DNA of 64,000 nt, taken from the NCBI RefSeq assembly GCF_008386395.1, contig NZ_CP043761.1, forward strand, positions 1,240,001 to 1,304,000. The letters run 5' to 3'. Within the stretch, counting starts at the first letter, position 1, and every line of letters starts with the position of its first letter. Under the pieces are notes generated by a model. The model ran no database searches and was not told the DNA's origin. It was given only the letters and a program-made list of their open reading frames with translations. The stretch comes from Paenibacillus sp. 37 (GTDB lineage Bacteria; Bacillota; Bacilli; Paenibacillales; Paenibacillaceae). This document shows positions 17,216-26,594 of the stretch, piece after piece. The position numbers were made by a program, and so were the translations under genes.

Positions 17216-18365
17216 GAACGATGCCCATAAAGGTGAAGGATTAAATATCCGTACGTTTTGGAAAAAGGTTGCTGCGGGCTTCCCTGGAATCCGGAAACGT
17301 CGGTTAGTAACCCTGACAGCTGCAAGCTGCTGTCTGCTCATATGCAGCGCCTGTGGCTTATCGAGTCCCGATGCTGCGGCAGTACCATCACGTATTGCGC
17401 TGATTACACCAGCAGGCACTGGCGAACTTGCGGAAGCCATCCGGCTTGGTGCCGAAGCGGCTGCCAAAGAGAGTGGGGCGGAACTGATTACCGTGGAAGC
17501 ATACCCTTCCGAGGGTCATGTGTACACACCTGCCCTTCTGGACGCTGATCGAAGTCAGATGAAGGTCAAACAGGCAAACCCGAACAGCCAAACGTTGTCT
17601 CGCAGTGTGCGAGAGCAGGCTCAAGTGGAGGCCGCCGCATCGGCTCTGAAGCAGGGGGCATCAGCTCTATTGGTTGATCCACTAAGTGAGAAGGCACTTA
17701 GTGACATCATTCAGGAGGCACAGAAAACAAATTCCGAGGGAACCATTATTCCTGTCATTGTGCTTAACGATGAATTTCCCGTGAAAGGCATCACCAGTTT
17801 CATCTCGATGGATAATGTTGAGGCGGGAAGACAGGCCGGTCAGGCTATGGCGGAGCTTCTGGAAGGGAAAGGGCATGTGGCCTTATTGGGCCCCGATCCT
17901 CTCAATTCTGGTCTTATTCAGAGAGAGCAGGGAGTTATGGAAGCCTTGGTACAGTATCCTAATATTCAAGTGGAACCCAAATCGATATGTAATACACGGG
18001 ACGGATGTTGGCAGACTGCGAAGCAATTGCTGGACCAGCAGGAGGTGGATGGCTTTATCACTCTTCAGGAACCGGCTTCACTGGGAGCAGCTGATGAACT
18101 GAATCGACGCAGCTTTGCAGACAAGGTAAGAATTGTTGGATTCGGCAGTGAACAACAGCAACTGGAGCAATTGCAAGAAGGGGTCTTTGATCATCTTATC
18201 GTTCAGAATGGATACAGTGCAGGTTATCTGGGATTGAATCAAGCCGTTGCGCGGCTGAACAATCAACAGGTGCAAGCGAGAGTTCTACTTGAGACCAAGC
18301 TGGTTAGTACAGACAATATGTTCTGGATGGATAACCAGAAGCTGTTGTTTCCTTTTGTACAATGA
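17193..18365 (+). CDS. Sugar-binding protein of the sensor operon (periplasmic-binding-protein-4 type)
   Basis: The frame is open from 17070, but the start with a ribosome site (AGAAGGAGGG) is ATG 17193, giving 390 aa and a 23-base overlap with the kinase. The N-terminus has a basic stretch then a hydrophobic segment ending ICSAC, so Cys54 may be lipid-modified, though the lipobox is atypical. The rest is a ribose/galactose-type two-lobe binding protein (RIALITPAG; ALLVDPLSEKALSDII; IPVIVLNDE; SFISMDNVEAGRQAGQAMAEL; GHVALLGPD; VRIVGFGSEQQQ). Being coupled to the kinase rather than to the importer, it probably serves as a sensing accessory, as XylFII does for LytS in clostridia. The ligand is not known. 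Confidence 0.82.
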   Translation: MTDKQVNRNDAHKGEGLNIRTFWKKVAAGFPGIRKRRLVTLTAASCCLLICSACGLSSPDAAAVPSRIALITPAGTGELAEAIRLGAEAAAKESGAELITVEAYPSEGHVYTPALLDADRSQMKVKQANPNSQTLSRSVREQAQVEAAASALKQGASALLVDPLSEKALSDIIQEAQKTNSEGTIIPVIVLNDEFPVKGITSFISMDNVEAGRQAGQAMAELLEGKGHVALLGPDPLNSGLIQREQGVMEALVQYPNIQVEPKSICNTRDGCWQTAKQLLDQQEVDGFITLQEPASLGAADELNRRSFADKVRIVGFGSEQQQLEQLQEGVFDHLIVQNGYSAGYLGLNQAVARLNNQQVQARVLLETKLVSTDNMFWMDNQKLLFPFVQ

Positions 18366-18475
18366 ACGAATGCTGGAACGAGTGCCGGAACGAATACTGA
18401 ATGAAGAAATGAAGCTGTTTTTTAACTTGAGGAAGATTTCGATAGAACAGGTGAAGATATTGTATTCGAATTTAA

Positions 18476-18489
18476 TGTAAACCCTTTCA
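18476..18489. promoter_or_regulatory. cre-like box before mglB
   Basis: TGTAAACCCTTTCA differs from TGWAARCGYTWNCW at only one position, the central G, 51 bases before the mglB start codon. Catabolite repression of the importer would fit. Confidence 0.45.
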
Positions 18490-18539
18490 TAATAAAGACA
18501 TCGGTGAAGCCGAATGAACTTGGGGGAGGTCATTAGGAT

Positions 18540-19601
18540 ATGAAGAAAACTTGGATGACACTGTTGATTACGGCATGTATGGTTGTGACGGCGGGGTGTA
18601 GCAGCGGCGGAGACAGTGCAGGTGGAAGTACGGGAACAGATACAGGAGGCCAGACAGCAGCTGGGACGGAAACGCCCAAGATCGGTGTTGCCATCTACAA
18701 ATTTGACGATACATTCATGACGGGTGTACGTAATGCAATGACCGCAGCAGCGGAAGGTGTTGCGACGCTGGATATTGTAGATAGCCAGAATGCACAGCCA
18801 ACCCAGAACGAGAAGGTCGATCTGTTTGTGTCCAAGAAATACAATGCCATGGCCGTGAATCCGGTGGACCGGACGGCAGCAGGTGTCATCATTGACAAGG
18901 CCAAAGCAGCGAACATTCCAGTGGTATTCCTTAACCGTGAGCCCGTGGCTGAAGATATGAACAAGTGGGATAAAGTGTACTACGTTGGAGCAAAAGCGGA
19001 GGAGTCCGGTACGATCTCTGGACAGCTGATTGTAGATTACTGGAAAGCACATCCGGAAGCAGACAAAAACGGCGATGGCAAACTGCAATACGTCATGCTG
19101 AAAGGGGAACCGGGTCACCAGGATGCAGAGCTTCGGACCAAATATTCGGTTCAGGCGATCCAGGATGCCGGTATCGAAGTGGAAGCACTAGCGGAAGACA
19201 CGGCGATGTGGGACCGCGTGAAGGGGCAGGAGAAAATGCAAGCGTTCCTGGCATCCCACGGCGACAAGATTGAAGCCGTTCTTGCGAACAATGATGACAT
19301 GGCCTTGGGTGCCATTGAGGCATTGAAAGCAGCCGGATACTTCAAGGATGGCAAATCGATGCCGGTTGTAGGTGTGGATGCAACAGCTCCAGCCATTCAG
19401 GCTCTGCAGGATGGTACGATGCTGGGCACGGTACTCAATGATGCCAAAAATCAGGGTGCAGCCACGGTGGCACTGGCTTCCGTACTTGCCAAAGGTGAGA
19501 CACCAACGAAGGAAAATACCAAATACGATATTACTGATGGTAAATACGTCTGGATTGCATACAAAAAGATTACCAAAGACAACATTGCCGACGCCCAATA
19601 A
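18540..19601 (+). CDS. mglB: Galactose/methyl-galactoside-type ABC substrate-binding lipoprotein
   Basis: 353 aa. The lipobox VTAGC puts the lipidated cysteine at residue 20. After a Gly/Ser/Thr-rich linker come the MglB-type features: KIGVAIYKFDDTFMTGVRNAM, LFVSKKYNAMAVNPVDRTAAG, VFLNREP, YYVGAKAEESG, MLKGEPGHQDAELRTKYS, LANNDDMALGAIEALKAAG and VVGVDATAPAIQALQDG. It binds a hexose or pentose and feeds MglAC. A terminator-like hairpin sits between it and mglA, which would give more binding protein than transporter. The sensor operon immediately upstream probably controls it. The mgl label rests on motif likeness; ribose or xylose is possible. Confidence 0.9.
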   Translation: MKKTWMTLLITACMVVTAGCSSGGDSAGGSTGTDTGGQTAAGTETPKIGVAIYKFDDTFMTGVRNAMTAAAEGVATLDIVDSQNAQPTQNEKVDLFVSKKYNAMAVNPVDRTAAGVIIDKAKAANIPVVFLNREPVAEDMNKWDKVYYVGAKAEESGTISGQLIVDYWKAHPEADKNGDGKLQYVMLKGEPGHQDAELRTKYSVQAIQDAGIEVEALAEDTAMWDRVKGQEKMQAFLASHGDKIEAVLANNDDMALGAIEALKAAGYFKDGKSMPVVGVDATAPAIQALQDGTMLGTVLNDAKNQGAATVALASVLAKGETPTKENTKYDITDGKYVWIAYKKITKDNIADAQ

Positions 19602-19612
19602 CAGCACGAGAC

Positions 19613-19648
19613 AGGGACGTCCGACATTCGGGTAGCGTCCCTTTTTTT
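19613..19648 (+). terminator. Intra-operon terminator/attenuator between mglB and mglA
   Basis: AGGGACG pairs with CGTCCCT, followed by seven T. It lies 12 bases after the mglB stop and 27 before mglA. Confidence 0.75.
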
Positions 19649-19674
19649 CGGTCATATGGAAGGGAGGAACCAAG

Positions 19675-21180
19675 ATGGAGTCACCTTACCTGCTGGAGAT
19701 GAATGGAGTTTCCAAAGCATTTCCGGGTGTGCAGGCACTAAGTCAGGTCACATTGAAACTGAAGCCCGGTACGGTTCACGCCTTGATGGGAGAGAATGGA
19801 GCGGGCAAATCCACACTAATGAAATGTCTGTTCGGGATGTATCATCCAGATGAAGGGACGATACGCATCGAAGGAAAGGATGTGGATATTCCAAATTCCA
19901 AAGCGGCACTTCAGCAAGGCATATCCATGATTCATCAGGAGCTGAATCCGGTCCCGCATCGCCCGGTGATGGAGAATATATGGCTGGGTCGTTTTTCGAT
20001 GAAGGGAATACTGGTCGACGAGAAACGGATGTATTCCGATACACTGGCTCTGTTCAAGGACCTGAATCTGGATATTGATCCGAAGGCTCAAGCGGGAACA
20101 TTGTCTGTCTCCAAGATTCAATCGATGGAAATCGCCAAGGCGGTCTCGTTCAATTCCAAAGTTATTGTCATGGATGAACCCACCTCCTCCCTGACAGGCA
20201 AGGAAGTGGAGCAACTCTTCGCCATTATTAATGAACTACGCAGTCGGGGTGTGTCCATTATCTACATTTCCCACAAGATGGAGGAGATCCTGACGATCTC
20301 GGATGAAGTGACAATCATGCGTGATGGCTTTGTTGTCGGGACTTGGGATGCTGCAGATTTAACGACCGATCTGATTATTACACGCATGGTGGGGCGTGAT
20401 CTGGATGAACGTTTCCCGGAACGGACCAACGTACCCGGTGAAGTGATATTGAAGGCCGAGGGTCTGACATCCAACCAGTCCAAATCGTTTTGTGATGTAT
20501 CCTTTGAGCTGCGAAAAGGTGAAGTACTCGGCATTGGCGGGTTGGTTGGAGCACAGCGGACAGAACTGATGGAGTCCTTGTTTGGACTGCGCGGACTCGC
20601 TTCAGGTACGATTTCGATTCATGGGCGCAAGGTGAAGATTAACTCCCCCGCAGCAGCGAAGCGTCATAATATCGCGTTGCTCACGGAAGAACGAAGGGTT
20701 ACAGGGATATTCCCCGTGTTGTCGGTGTATGAGAATACGATCATTGCCAGTCTGGGGCGCTACCAAAATCGAGTGGGCTTGCTGGACGAGAAAAAGGGAC
20801 GGGAAGAAGCACGGGAACAGACGCAGAAGTTCAGAACCAAAACGCCTTCAGTTAACACGCTGATTCGAAACCTGTCTGGCGGTAATCAACAGAAAGTTCT
20901 GCTGGCCCGCTGGTTGCTGACCGATCCGGAGATTCTGTTGCTGGATGAACCGACACGTGGAATCGATGTAGGGGCCAAGTTCGAGATTTACACCATTATT
21001 ACGGAACTGGCTCGTCAGGGCAAAAGCATTATTATGATTAGTTCGGAGATGCCTGAACTGCTTGGTATGTCGGATCGCATTATGGTGATGAGCGAAGGGC
21101 GTCTAACCGGAATCGTGGACGGAGCCGAGGCAACAGAGCAGGATATTATGAGGCTGGCCGCACAGCAGCGGATGGCTTAG
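19675..21180 (+). CDS. mglA: Sugar ABC importer ATP-binding protein
   Basis: 501 aa with two fused nucleotide-binding domains, the MglA/RbsA/XylG arrangement. The first domain has Walker A GENGAGKST (39-47), LSVSKIQSMEIA in the signature region and Walker B VIVMDEPTSSL. The second has a degenerate Walker A (GIGGLVGAQRTELMESLFG), an intact signature LSGGNQQKVLLARWL and Walker B ILLLDEPTRGIDVG. One intact and one decayed P-loop is normal for this family. The ATG follows GGAAGGGAGGAACC. It powers uptake with MglB and MglC. Confidence 0.95.
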   Translation: MESPYLLEMNGVSKAFPGVQALSQVTLKLKPGTVHALMGENGAGKSTLMKCLFGMYHPDEGTIRIEGKDVDIPNSKAALQQGISMIHQELNPVPHRPVMENIWLGRFSMKGILVDEKRMYSDTLALFKDLNLDIDPKAQAGTLSVSKIQSMEIAKAVSFNSKVIVMDEPTSSLTGKEVEQLFAIINELRSRGVSIIYISHKMEEILTISDEVTIMRDGFVVGTWDAADLTTDLIITRMVGRDLDERFPERTNVPGEVILKAEGLTSNQSKSFCDVSFELRKGEVLGIGGLVGAQRTELMESLFGLRGLASGTISIHGRKVKINSPAAAKRHNIALLTEERRVTGIFPVLSVYENTIIASLGRYQNRVGLLDEKKGREEAREQTQKFRTKTPSVNTLIRNLSGGNQQKVLLARWLLTDPEILLLDEPTRGIDVGAKFEIYTIITELARQGKSIIMISSEMPELLGMSDRIMVMSEGRLTGIVDGAEATEQDIMRLAAQQRMA

Positions 21181-21195
21181 TCAGGAGGGAAACAG

Positions 21196-22215
21196 ATGAA
21201 CACACAGATGATCAATCAAGTGAAAAATTATGTAACACAACGCGCCATCTTTATCGTATTGATTCTGCTCATCATTGGTATAGCTATTGCCGATCCGAAT
21301 TTTCTGGCCTTCTCTACACTGCGGGATATCTTACAGCAATCCTCCACACGGGCCATTATTGCACTCGGTGCAGCCTTTATCCTCGTCACGGGTGGGGTCG
21401 ATCTGTCCGCGGGAAGGGTGGTTGGTCTGACGGCTGTTGTATCGGCATCGATGCTGCAAATTGATGAGTATGCGAACCGCTTCTTTCCCGATCTGCCCCA
21501 TTTGCCGGTGTTGTTGCCGATTCTGGTTGGAATCACCGCAGGTCTATTCGTGGGTTTGGTCAATGGACTGATTGTCGCCAAATTACATGTGCCCCCTTTT
21601 ATCGCAACGCTGGGTACAATGGTTGCCGTGTATGGACTGAACTCCATTTATTTTGATACGGAACCCAACCAGTCACAGCCGATCGGAGGATTAAGACCCG
21701 ATTTTACCGTCATTGGCTCTGGATACATTGATCTGGGCGGGGGTTATTCCATCCCGTATATTGTCCTCATTGCTATTGCGGTGGCATTAATCTGCTGGGT
21801 GATCTTTAACAAAACACGTCTCGGCAAAAATATGTACGCGATCGGCGGCAACATTCAGGCAGCGCATGTATCCGGGATTCATGTTGCACGCAACCTGGTT
21901 GCCCTGTATGCCATTGCCGGTGCACTGTATGGTCTGGGTGGTGTACTTGAGGCAGCACGCACAGGTGGAGCAACAAACAATTACGGTAACATGTATGAGC
22001 TGGATGCGATTGCCGCATGTGTGGTAGGCGGCGTATCGACAGCGGGTGGTATTGGAACGGTACCTGGAGTTATGGCGGGTGTGCTGATCTTCGGGGTCAT
22101 TAACTACGGTCTGACATTTATCGGTGTAAGTCCGTACTGGCAATTGATTATCAAAGGATTGATCATTGTTGCTGCGGTGGCTTTTGATATCCGTAAGTAT
22201 ATGGCGAAAAAATAA
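21196..22215 (+). CDS. mglC: Sugar ABC importer permease
   Basis: 339 aa, 15 bases after mglA with site TCAGGAGGGA. A polytopic membrane protein with about eight to ten hydrophobic segments and the BPD_transp_2 hallmarks: FILVTGGVDLSAGRVVGL, IAKLHVPPFIATLGTM, AIGGNIQAAHVSGIHV and ACVVGGVSTAGGIGTVPGVMAG. It forms the membrane channel with MglA. It is the last gene of the operon; repeat copy 3 follows at once. Confidence 0.94.
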   Translation: MNTQMINQVKNYVTQRAIFIVLILLIIGIAIADPNFLAFSTLRDILQQSSTRAIIALGAAFILVTGGVDLSAGRVVGLTAVVSASMLQIDEYANRFFPDLPHLPVLLPILVGITAGLFVGLVNGLIVAKLHVPPFIATLGTMVAVYGLNSIYFDTEPNQSQPIGGLRPDFTVIGSGYIDLGGGYSIPYIVLIAIAVALICWVIFNKTRLGKNMYAIGGNIQAAHVSGIHVARNLVALYAIAGALYGLGGVLEAARTGGATNNYGNMYELDAIAACVVGGVSTAGGIGTVPGVMAGVLIFGVINYGLTFIGVSPYWQLIIKGLIIVAAVAFDIRKYMAKK

Positions 22216-22404
22216 GATTAACGTTAAAAGGTTACACCGTTGTACTCCGAGTGCAGTACCATCTTCCGATCGCCCTTATCCCCTGATTTTCTTGATTCCC
22301 TATATTAATAGGGGAAAATCCGGTGATAAATGCGAACGCTCTCGCTTCTTCAGATTGGTTCTGCACTCTACGTTATCGTGTAAACAATTTGTTCATCTTA
22401 TATG
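22215..22404 (-). repeat. Dispersed hairpin repeat, copy 3 (inverted relative to copies 1 and 2)
   Basis: Read on the minus strand it begins GAACAAATTGTTTACAC and carries GAGTGCAGAACC, then GAAGAAGCGAGAGCGTTCGC, the TTATC...GGATTTTCCCC half, AAATCAGGGGATAAG, and GGTACTGCACTC. It lies just after mglC and may also end that transcript. Confidence 0.8.
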
Positions 22405-22413
22405 AAAAAGTAG

Positions 22414-22452
22414 CAAAAAAGCCAGCCCTCGGGATATAGAGAGCTGGCTTTA
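22414..22452 (-). terminator. Terminator of the small membrane-protein gene
   Basis: AAAGCCAGCTC pairs with GGGCTGGCTTTTTT on the minus strand, six bases beyond the stop codon of the gene at 22458-22793. Confidence 0.75.
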
Positions 22453-22457
22453 ATTGT

Positions 22458-22793
22458 TTAACCATTGACCATCCAATCGATAACGGGGATAACTGGTCCA
22501 ATGATGCATAAGAGCAACATGAATCCGGCAACGTTATAAGATACACTTGTGCCATAATGTGAACGATTTTTTTTGGCGATCAAGAAGGCTGGAATCCAGA
22601 AGAGGGCTGCTACTACAAAAGGAATGTGAAGTCCTTGAGTTCCGTTGCTATAAATAGGTATGTTTATTAAGTTAAAAAGATAGTGACTGATCATAAAATT
22701 TGCATTGCCCCATTGGAAATTAAAGGCGAGACCCATCAAAAGTACGAGTAGAGAGAGCGTTCCGAGGCCCAGTGGTTTTCGTTGTGTTGTCAT
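22458..22793 (-). CDS. Small membrane protein of unknown function
   Basis: 111 aa with three or four hydrophobic segments (LGTLSLLVLLMGLAFNF, IPFVVAALFWIPAFLIA, VAGFMLLLCIIGPVIPVI). ATG with GGAGGATATCAC just before it and a terminator just after it, so it is a real single-gene unit. No family is recognised. It sits between mglC and the kinase gene with no visible link to either. Confidence 0.75.
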   Translation of the reverse strand: MTTQRKPLGLGTLSLLVLLMGLAFNFQWGNANFMISHYLFNLINIPIYSNGTQGLHIPFVVAALFWIPAFLIAKKNRSHYGTSVSYNVAGFMLLLCIIGPVIPVIDWMVNG

Positions 22794-23052
22794 GTGATAT
22801 CCTCCATAACCAAGTATTTATCCTAAATTAATCCATTAATGTATTGTACCACAATAATGATCTATGCGAAGAGGAATTGTTTCACTTTTGTTGATTACAA
22901 TTACATCATATGTCCTATTGCCTTCATAAATTATACATTCATGTGAATTTGACCAGCCTCCATTAATCGACAACATCAGCTAATCATAATCGATATAATA
23001 CATGTACATAAGTTGTTTGATGTGAGTTTTATGTCAAAGGGGGCGAGGCTGT

Positions 23053-24624
23053 TTGCTTAGTTACACGATGAAAATGGTGATATTCCCGCTAGGTTGTCTG
23101 CTTGTCATTCTGTCCTCTTATGTTCTCAGGCTTACCCCTCATATGGCAACAATGTCACTTTCGGCGACATTATTGGTAGCAAGTATTTATGGGGAGAGAC
23201 GATATCCTGTGCTGCGAAAATTTCAGTGGATTTTTCTCGGGATATTCCACTATTTCAGTGAACTGAACTGGTGCAACATGCTGTATTATATGCTCATTAT
23301 TTCAATGATCCAGGACAAACCAAGGTTGGCGCAGACCTTGCCGATTTCGTTGCTGCTTATGCTGCAATATACGTTGATTCGGCTTTCGTATGTGCCTGTA
23401 GATACATATGCTTTGCTGGTTTCGTTATTTGACCTGTTAACCTCGGTTGTTATCATTTTTTTGTATCATACCTTAATCAACAGTGAGGTCGAGAAGCGCA
23501 GGCTTCGGGAAAAAAATCGGTTCCTGACCCTGCATGATCCGCTTACCGGACTGTTGAATTACGAAGGTTACATGGAGGTGTTACATAAGACAGTAGAAGA
23601 GCAGCGGTCTTTTTTGCTTGTCCTTTTGAACGTCAATAACTTTAGCGGCTTTAAAAAAGATTCAGAAGATCCTTGGTGTACGGTAATCACAGGTACAGGT
23701 CAGATGATTAGCAATCATTTCACCGAGGCCTATGGCATATCCCGGTATGCAGGAGACCGATTTGCGGTCGTTTTGCCGGAGATACAGGATGTGGAAGAAC
23801 GAATGTCGTCACTGCTATCCGTGCAGCTTCAAGGACTCCAGGTAAGCTATAGCATCTCCCTGTACCCAGAAATGTCGGATTCGTTGCAGCACTTTATGAC
23901 GGTAGCCGAGGATAGGCTGCTTCAACAACAGCGCAGCAAATGGCTGAAAAATGAAGAAGAAGTATTTCGTTCCGAAAGACTAAGGGCTGTAGGTGAACTG
24001 GCCGCGGGTATGGCTCACGAAATTCGGAACCCGCTTACCGCAATTCGTGGATTCCTGCAGCTTTCCCGTGGACAAGCGTTTAATATCGCGCCATGGTATG
24101 AAGTGATTATGGGTGAGGTGACGAGAGTAACCGATCTGACGGCTGAATTTTTGCAGTTTTCCAAACCACATGCCAATCATATGAAGCCTGAACATTTGGG
24201 TCACTGCCTTGAACGAGTGATGTCTCTGACCGAGTCAGATGCGGCATCTCGAGGGCATCAAATTACACTTGAAATGACTAATGAGCCAGTTGTGATCATC
24301 ATGGATCGGGATAAAATTGTACAGGTATTGATCAATCTGATTCGTAACGCTTTTGAAGCAATGACAGACCCTGGTGAGGTTCATATGGATTTGTTGCAGG
24401 ACGGAGATGCAGTACTCATTTCAATTACAGATACAGGAAGTGGAATTCCGGAAAATTCGCTATCCACCATCTTTAATCCATTTTATACAACCAAAGAAGA
24501 AGGTACGGGACTGGGACTTGCACTCTGCCAGAAAATCGTTCAGGATCATAATGGTAAAATTACCGTCCATAGCGAAATGGGGGTGGGTTCCACCTTCACG
24601 CTTCATCTGCCAATGGAGACGTAA
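23053..24624 (+). CDS. Membrane sensor histidine kinase with a degenerate GGDEF-like domain
   Basis: 523 aa from TTG 23053 after CAAAGGGGGCG. Residues 1-150 have about five membrane segments. Residues ~155-290 resemble a GGDEF domain (LTLHDPLTGLLNYEGYMEVL) but the signature is RYAGDRFAVVLPE instead of GGDEF, so cyclase activity is doubtful. A HisKA domain follows with phospho-acceptor His322 in AAGMAHEIRNPLTAIRGFLQL, then an ATPase domain (NLIRNAFEAM, ITDTGSGIPENSL, FYTTKEEGTGLGL). The kinase half resembles the Bacillus sporulation kinases (KinB/KinD type), which phosphorylate Spo0F. No response regulator gene is adjacent, consistent with an orphan kinase feeding a phosphorelay. A TATAAT lies at 22994-22999. 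Confidence 0.88.
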   Translation: MLSYTMKMVIFPLGCLLVILSSYVLRLTPHMATMSLSATLLVASIYGERRYPVLRKFQWIFLGIFHYFSELNWCNMLYYMLIISMIQDKPRLAQTLPISLLLMLQYTLIRLSYVPVDTYALLVSLFDLLTSVVIIFLYHTLINSEVEKRRLREKNRFLTLHDPLTGLLNYEGYMEVLHKTVEEQRSFLLVLLNVNNFSGFKKDSEDPWCTVITGTGQMISNHFTEAYGISRYAGDRFAVVLPEIQDVEERMSSLLSVQLQGLQVSYSISLYPEMSDSLQHFMTVAEDRLLQQQRSKWLKNEEEVFRSERLRAVGELAAGMAHEIRNPLTAIRGFLQLSRGQAFNIAPWYEVIMGEVTRVTDLTAEFLQFSKPHANHMKPEHLGHCLERVMSLTESDAASRGHQITLEMTNEPVVIIMDRDKIVQVLINLIRNAFEAMTDPGEVHMDLLQDGDAVLISITDTGSGIPENSLSTIFNPFYTTKEEGTGLGLALCQKIVQDHNGKITVHSEMGVGSTFTLHLPMET

Positions 24625-24676
24625 ATCATATAACTTACCCAGAGATAGCAATTAAATAGTCATTAGACAAAAACAT

Positions 24677-24716
24677 AAAAACGCCGCATGGGTCCTGAAG
24701 AACCCCGTGCGGCGTT
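24677..24716. terminator. Bidirectional terminator between convergent genes
   Basis: AAAACGCCGCatGGGT pairs with ACCCcgTGCGGCGTTT. It serves the kinase gene on plus and the ABC exporter operon on minus. Confidence 0.85.
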
Positions 24717-24761
24717 TAGTATTTCGATTAAACTATTGTGCAGTAGCTATGCAGACACACT

Positions 24762-26594
24762 TTAGTTCGACTTATTGAGCTGTCCCTGATGTAACTGATA
24801 GTAGAATCCTTGTTGCTGCATCAACTCGTCATGGCTGCCCCATTCAGCGATCTGTCCATCATCAATTACGAGAATCTGATCGGCTTCACGAATCGTGCTC
24901 AGTCTGTGGGCGATGACAAAGCTGGTGCGGTCTTTCATTAAAGTGCGCATTGCTTCCTGGATCTTCATCTCTGTACGCGTATCAATGCTGCTCGTTGCTT
25001 CATCCAGAATAAGAATGGCCGGATCAGCCAGAATTGCCCGGGCAATGGTTAGCAGTTGTCGTTGTCCCTGACTCAGGTTACTTCCCCCGGAAATGATGGG
25101 GGTATCGTAGCTCTGTGGCAGTTTTCGGATGAACGAATGTGCATTCGCCAGCTCAGCCGCTTGCCTGATCTGTTCATCGGTTGCGTCGGGCTTGCCATAG
25201 GCGAGATTGTCGCGAATGGTACCCGAGAACAGGTAGGCATCCTGAAGTACAATGCCGAGCTGCCGACGGAGTTGATCCTTCTCCAGTTCCGAGATGTCAC
25301 ATCCATCAATGGTAATCCGTCCACCTGTAATCTCGTAGAAACGGGGTAACAGGTTGATAATGGTCGTTTTACCTGCACCGGTGGGTCCAACGAGTGCAAT
25401 CATCTCGCCAGGTTTTGCGGTAAAGCTAACCTTCTTCAGAATGTCTCGCTCCGCACTGTACCCGAAGGACACATCCTCGAATACAACTTTACCTTGAATC
25501 TGATCCAGTTGTTTTTTCTGTTCCTTCACATATTCGCCAGGCGTATCCATGATGTGAAAGACACGTTCAGCACCAGCAATTGCAGCCTGAATCAGATTGT
25601 ACTGATTGGCCAGATCGTTGAGAGGCCGCTCAATCTGGCGGGAGTAAGCGAGAAAGCTGACGATTAGTCCGATGGATGTCAGATCATGATAAGCCATCCA
25701 TCCACCTACAGAAGCCAGTATGGCAAACCCGATATTGTTCATCACGTTCATCGTAGGCCCAACCAGACCCGAAACGGTTTGGGCCTGTGTGCTGGATGTG
25801 CGCAGTTTCTCGTTCAGATTTTCAAAATGTTGATGTGCCTGAGCCTGACGGTTATAGGCCGCTACGACTTTTTGACCAGCAATGGTTTCCTGAGCATACC
25901 CATTCAGCTCACCGAGCAATTTCTGCTGGGCGGTGAAGTGTTGGCGTGTTCTTGACGCGATCAGGCGAGTGGCGATGGTAATCAACGGTACCGTTATCAG
26001 ACTGAGCAGGGTAAGCCGAACATCGAGTGCAAACATGATCGACAAGGAACCAACGAGCAGGATGGCACTGGACATCAATTGAGTTACGCTTTGATTCAAC
26101 GTTGTAGATACGTTATCGATATCATTGGTGGCCCGGCTCATCAGGTCCCCGCTTTGATTTTTATCAAAAAAACTGACAGGCAACTCTTGTAGTCGGGAGA
26201 ACAACGCATGTCGCAGATCCTTAACGGTCAGTTGGGAGACACCAATCATGACATAGGATTGAGCCCACATCAGGAGTGAGCCAAGGACATAAACACTCAG
26301 CAAAAGAAGACATTCCTTCAGCAAACCCGCTGTTACTTTGGGCACGATATGTTCGTTAACGGCGCGGCCGAGAAGATAAGGTCCTGCCAGATTGAGCAGT
26401 GTACCAAGAGCCGTCAGCACTAATGCAGCGATAACTCCTTTACGATGACGTCCCATATACGACCACACCCGAAACAGGGCATGGCGAGCATTTTTCGCTC
26501 GGACTTTGGGGACAGGTCCTCTGCCCGCTGGTCCGGGTCTTCCGATGGGAGGCACGACCGTTTGTTGTATGGAGGAAGATGCAGGTTTAGCCAA
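24762..26594 (-). CDS. ABC exporter half-transporter with the canonical nucleotide site
   Basis: The frame runs to 26723, but GGAAGGAGG ends directly at ATG 26603, too close to use; TTG 26594 lies nine bases from it and overlaps the upstream stop as TTGGCTAA, giving 610 aa. A six-helix exporter domain (~50-330) is followed by a nucleotide-binding domain with Walker A GPTGAGKTT, signature LSQGQRQ, Walker B LILDEATSS with the catalytic Glu, and H-loop AHR. All catalytic residues are intact, whereas the partner gene lacks them, so the two should form a heterodimeric exporter of the BmrCD/LmrCD/TM287-288 type. The operon is headed by a MarR repressor. Substrates are probably drugs or lipophilic compounds. 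Confidence 0.9.
   Translation of the reverse strand: MAKPASSSIQQTVVPPIGRPGPAGRGPVPKVRAKNARHALFRVWSYMGRHRKGVIAALVLTALGTLLNLAGPYLLGRAVNEHIVPKVTAGLLKECLLLLSVYVLGSLLMWAQSYVMIGVSQLTVKDLRHALFSRLQELPVSFFDKNQSGDLMSRATNDIDNVSTTLNQSVTQLMSSAILLVGSLSIMFALDVRLTLLSLITVPLITIATRLIASRTRQHFTAQQKLLGELNGYAQETIAGQKVVAAYNRQAQAHQHFENLNEKLRTSSTQAQTVSGLVGPTMNVMNNIGFAILASVGGWMAYHDLTSIGLIVSFLAYSRQIERPLNDLANQYNLIQAAIAGAERVFHIMDTPGEYVKEQKKQLDQIQGKVVFEDVSFGYSAERDILKKVSFTAKPGEMIALVGPTGAGKTTIINLLPRFYEITGGRITIDGCDISELEKDQLRRQLGIVLQDAYLFSGTIRDNLAYGKPDATDEQIRQAAELANAHSFIRKLPQSYDTPIISGGSNLSQGQRQLLTIARAILADPAILILDEATSSIDTRTEMKIQEAMRTLMKDRTSFVIAHRLSTIREADQILVIDDGQIAEWGSHDELMQQQGFYYQLHQGQLNKSN

Noticed and set aside
18285..19118. 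277-codon minus-strand frame opposite mglB
   Set aside because: Cys/His-rich shadow of mglB without start context.
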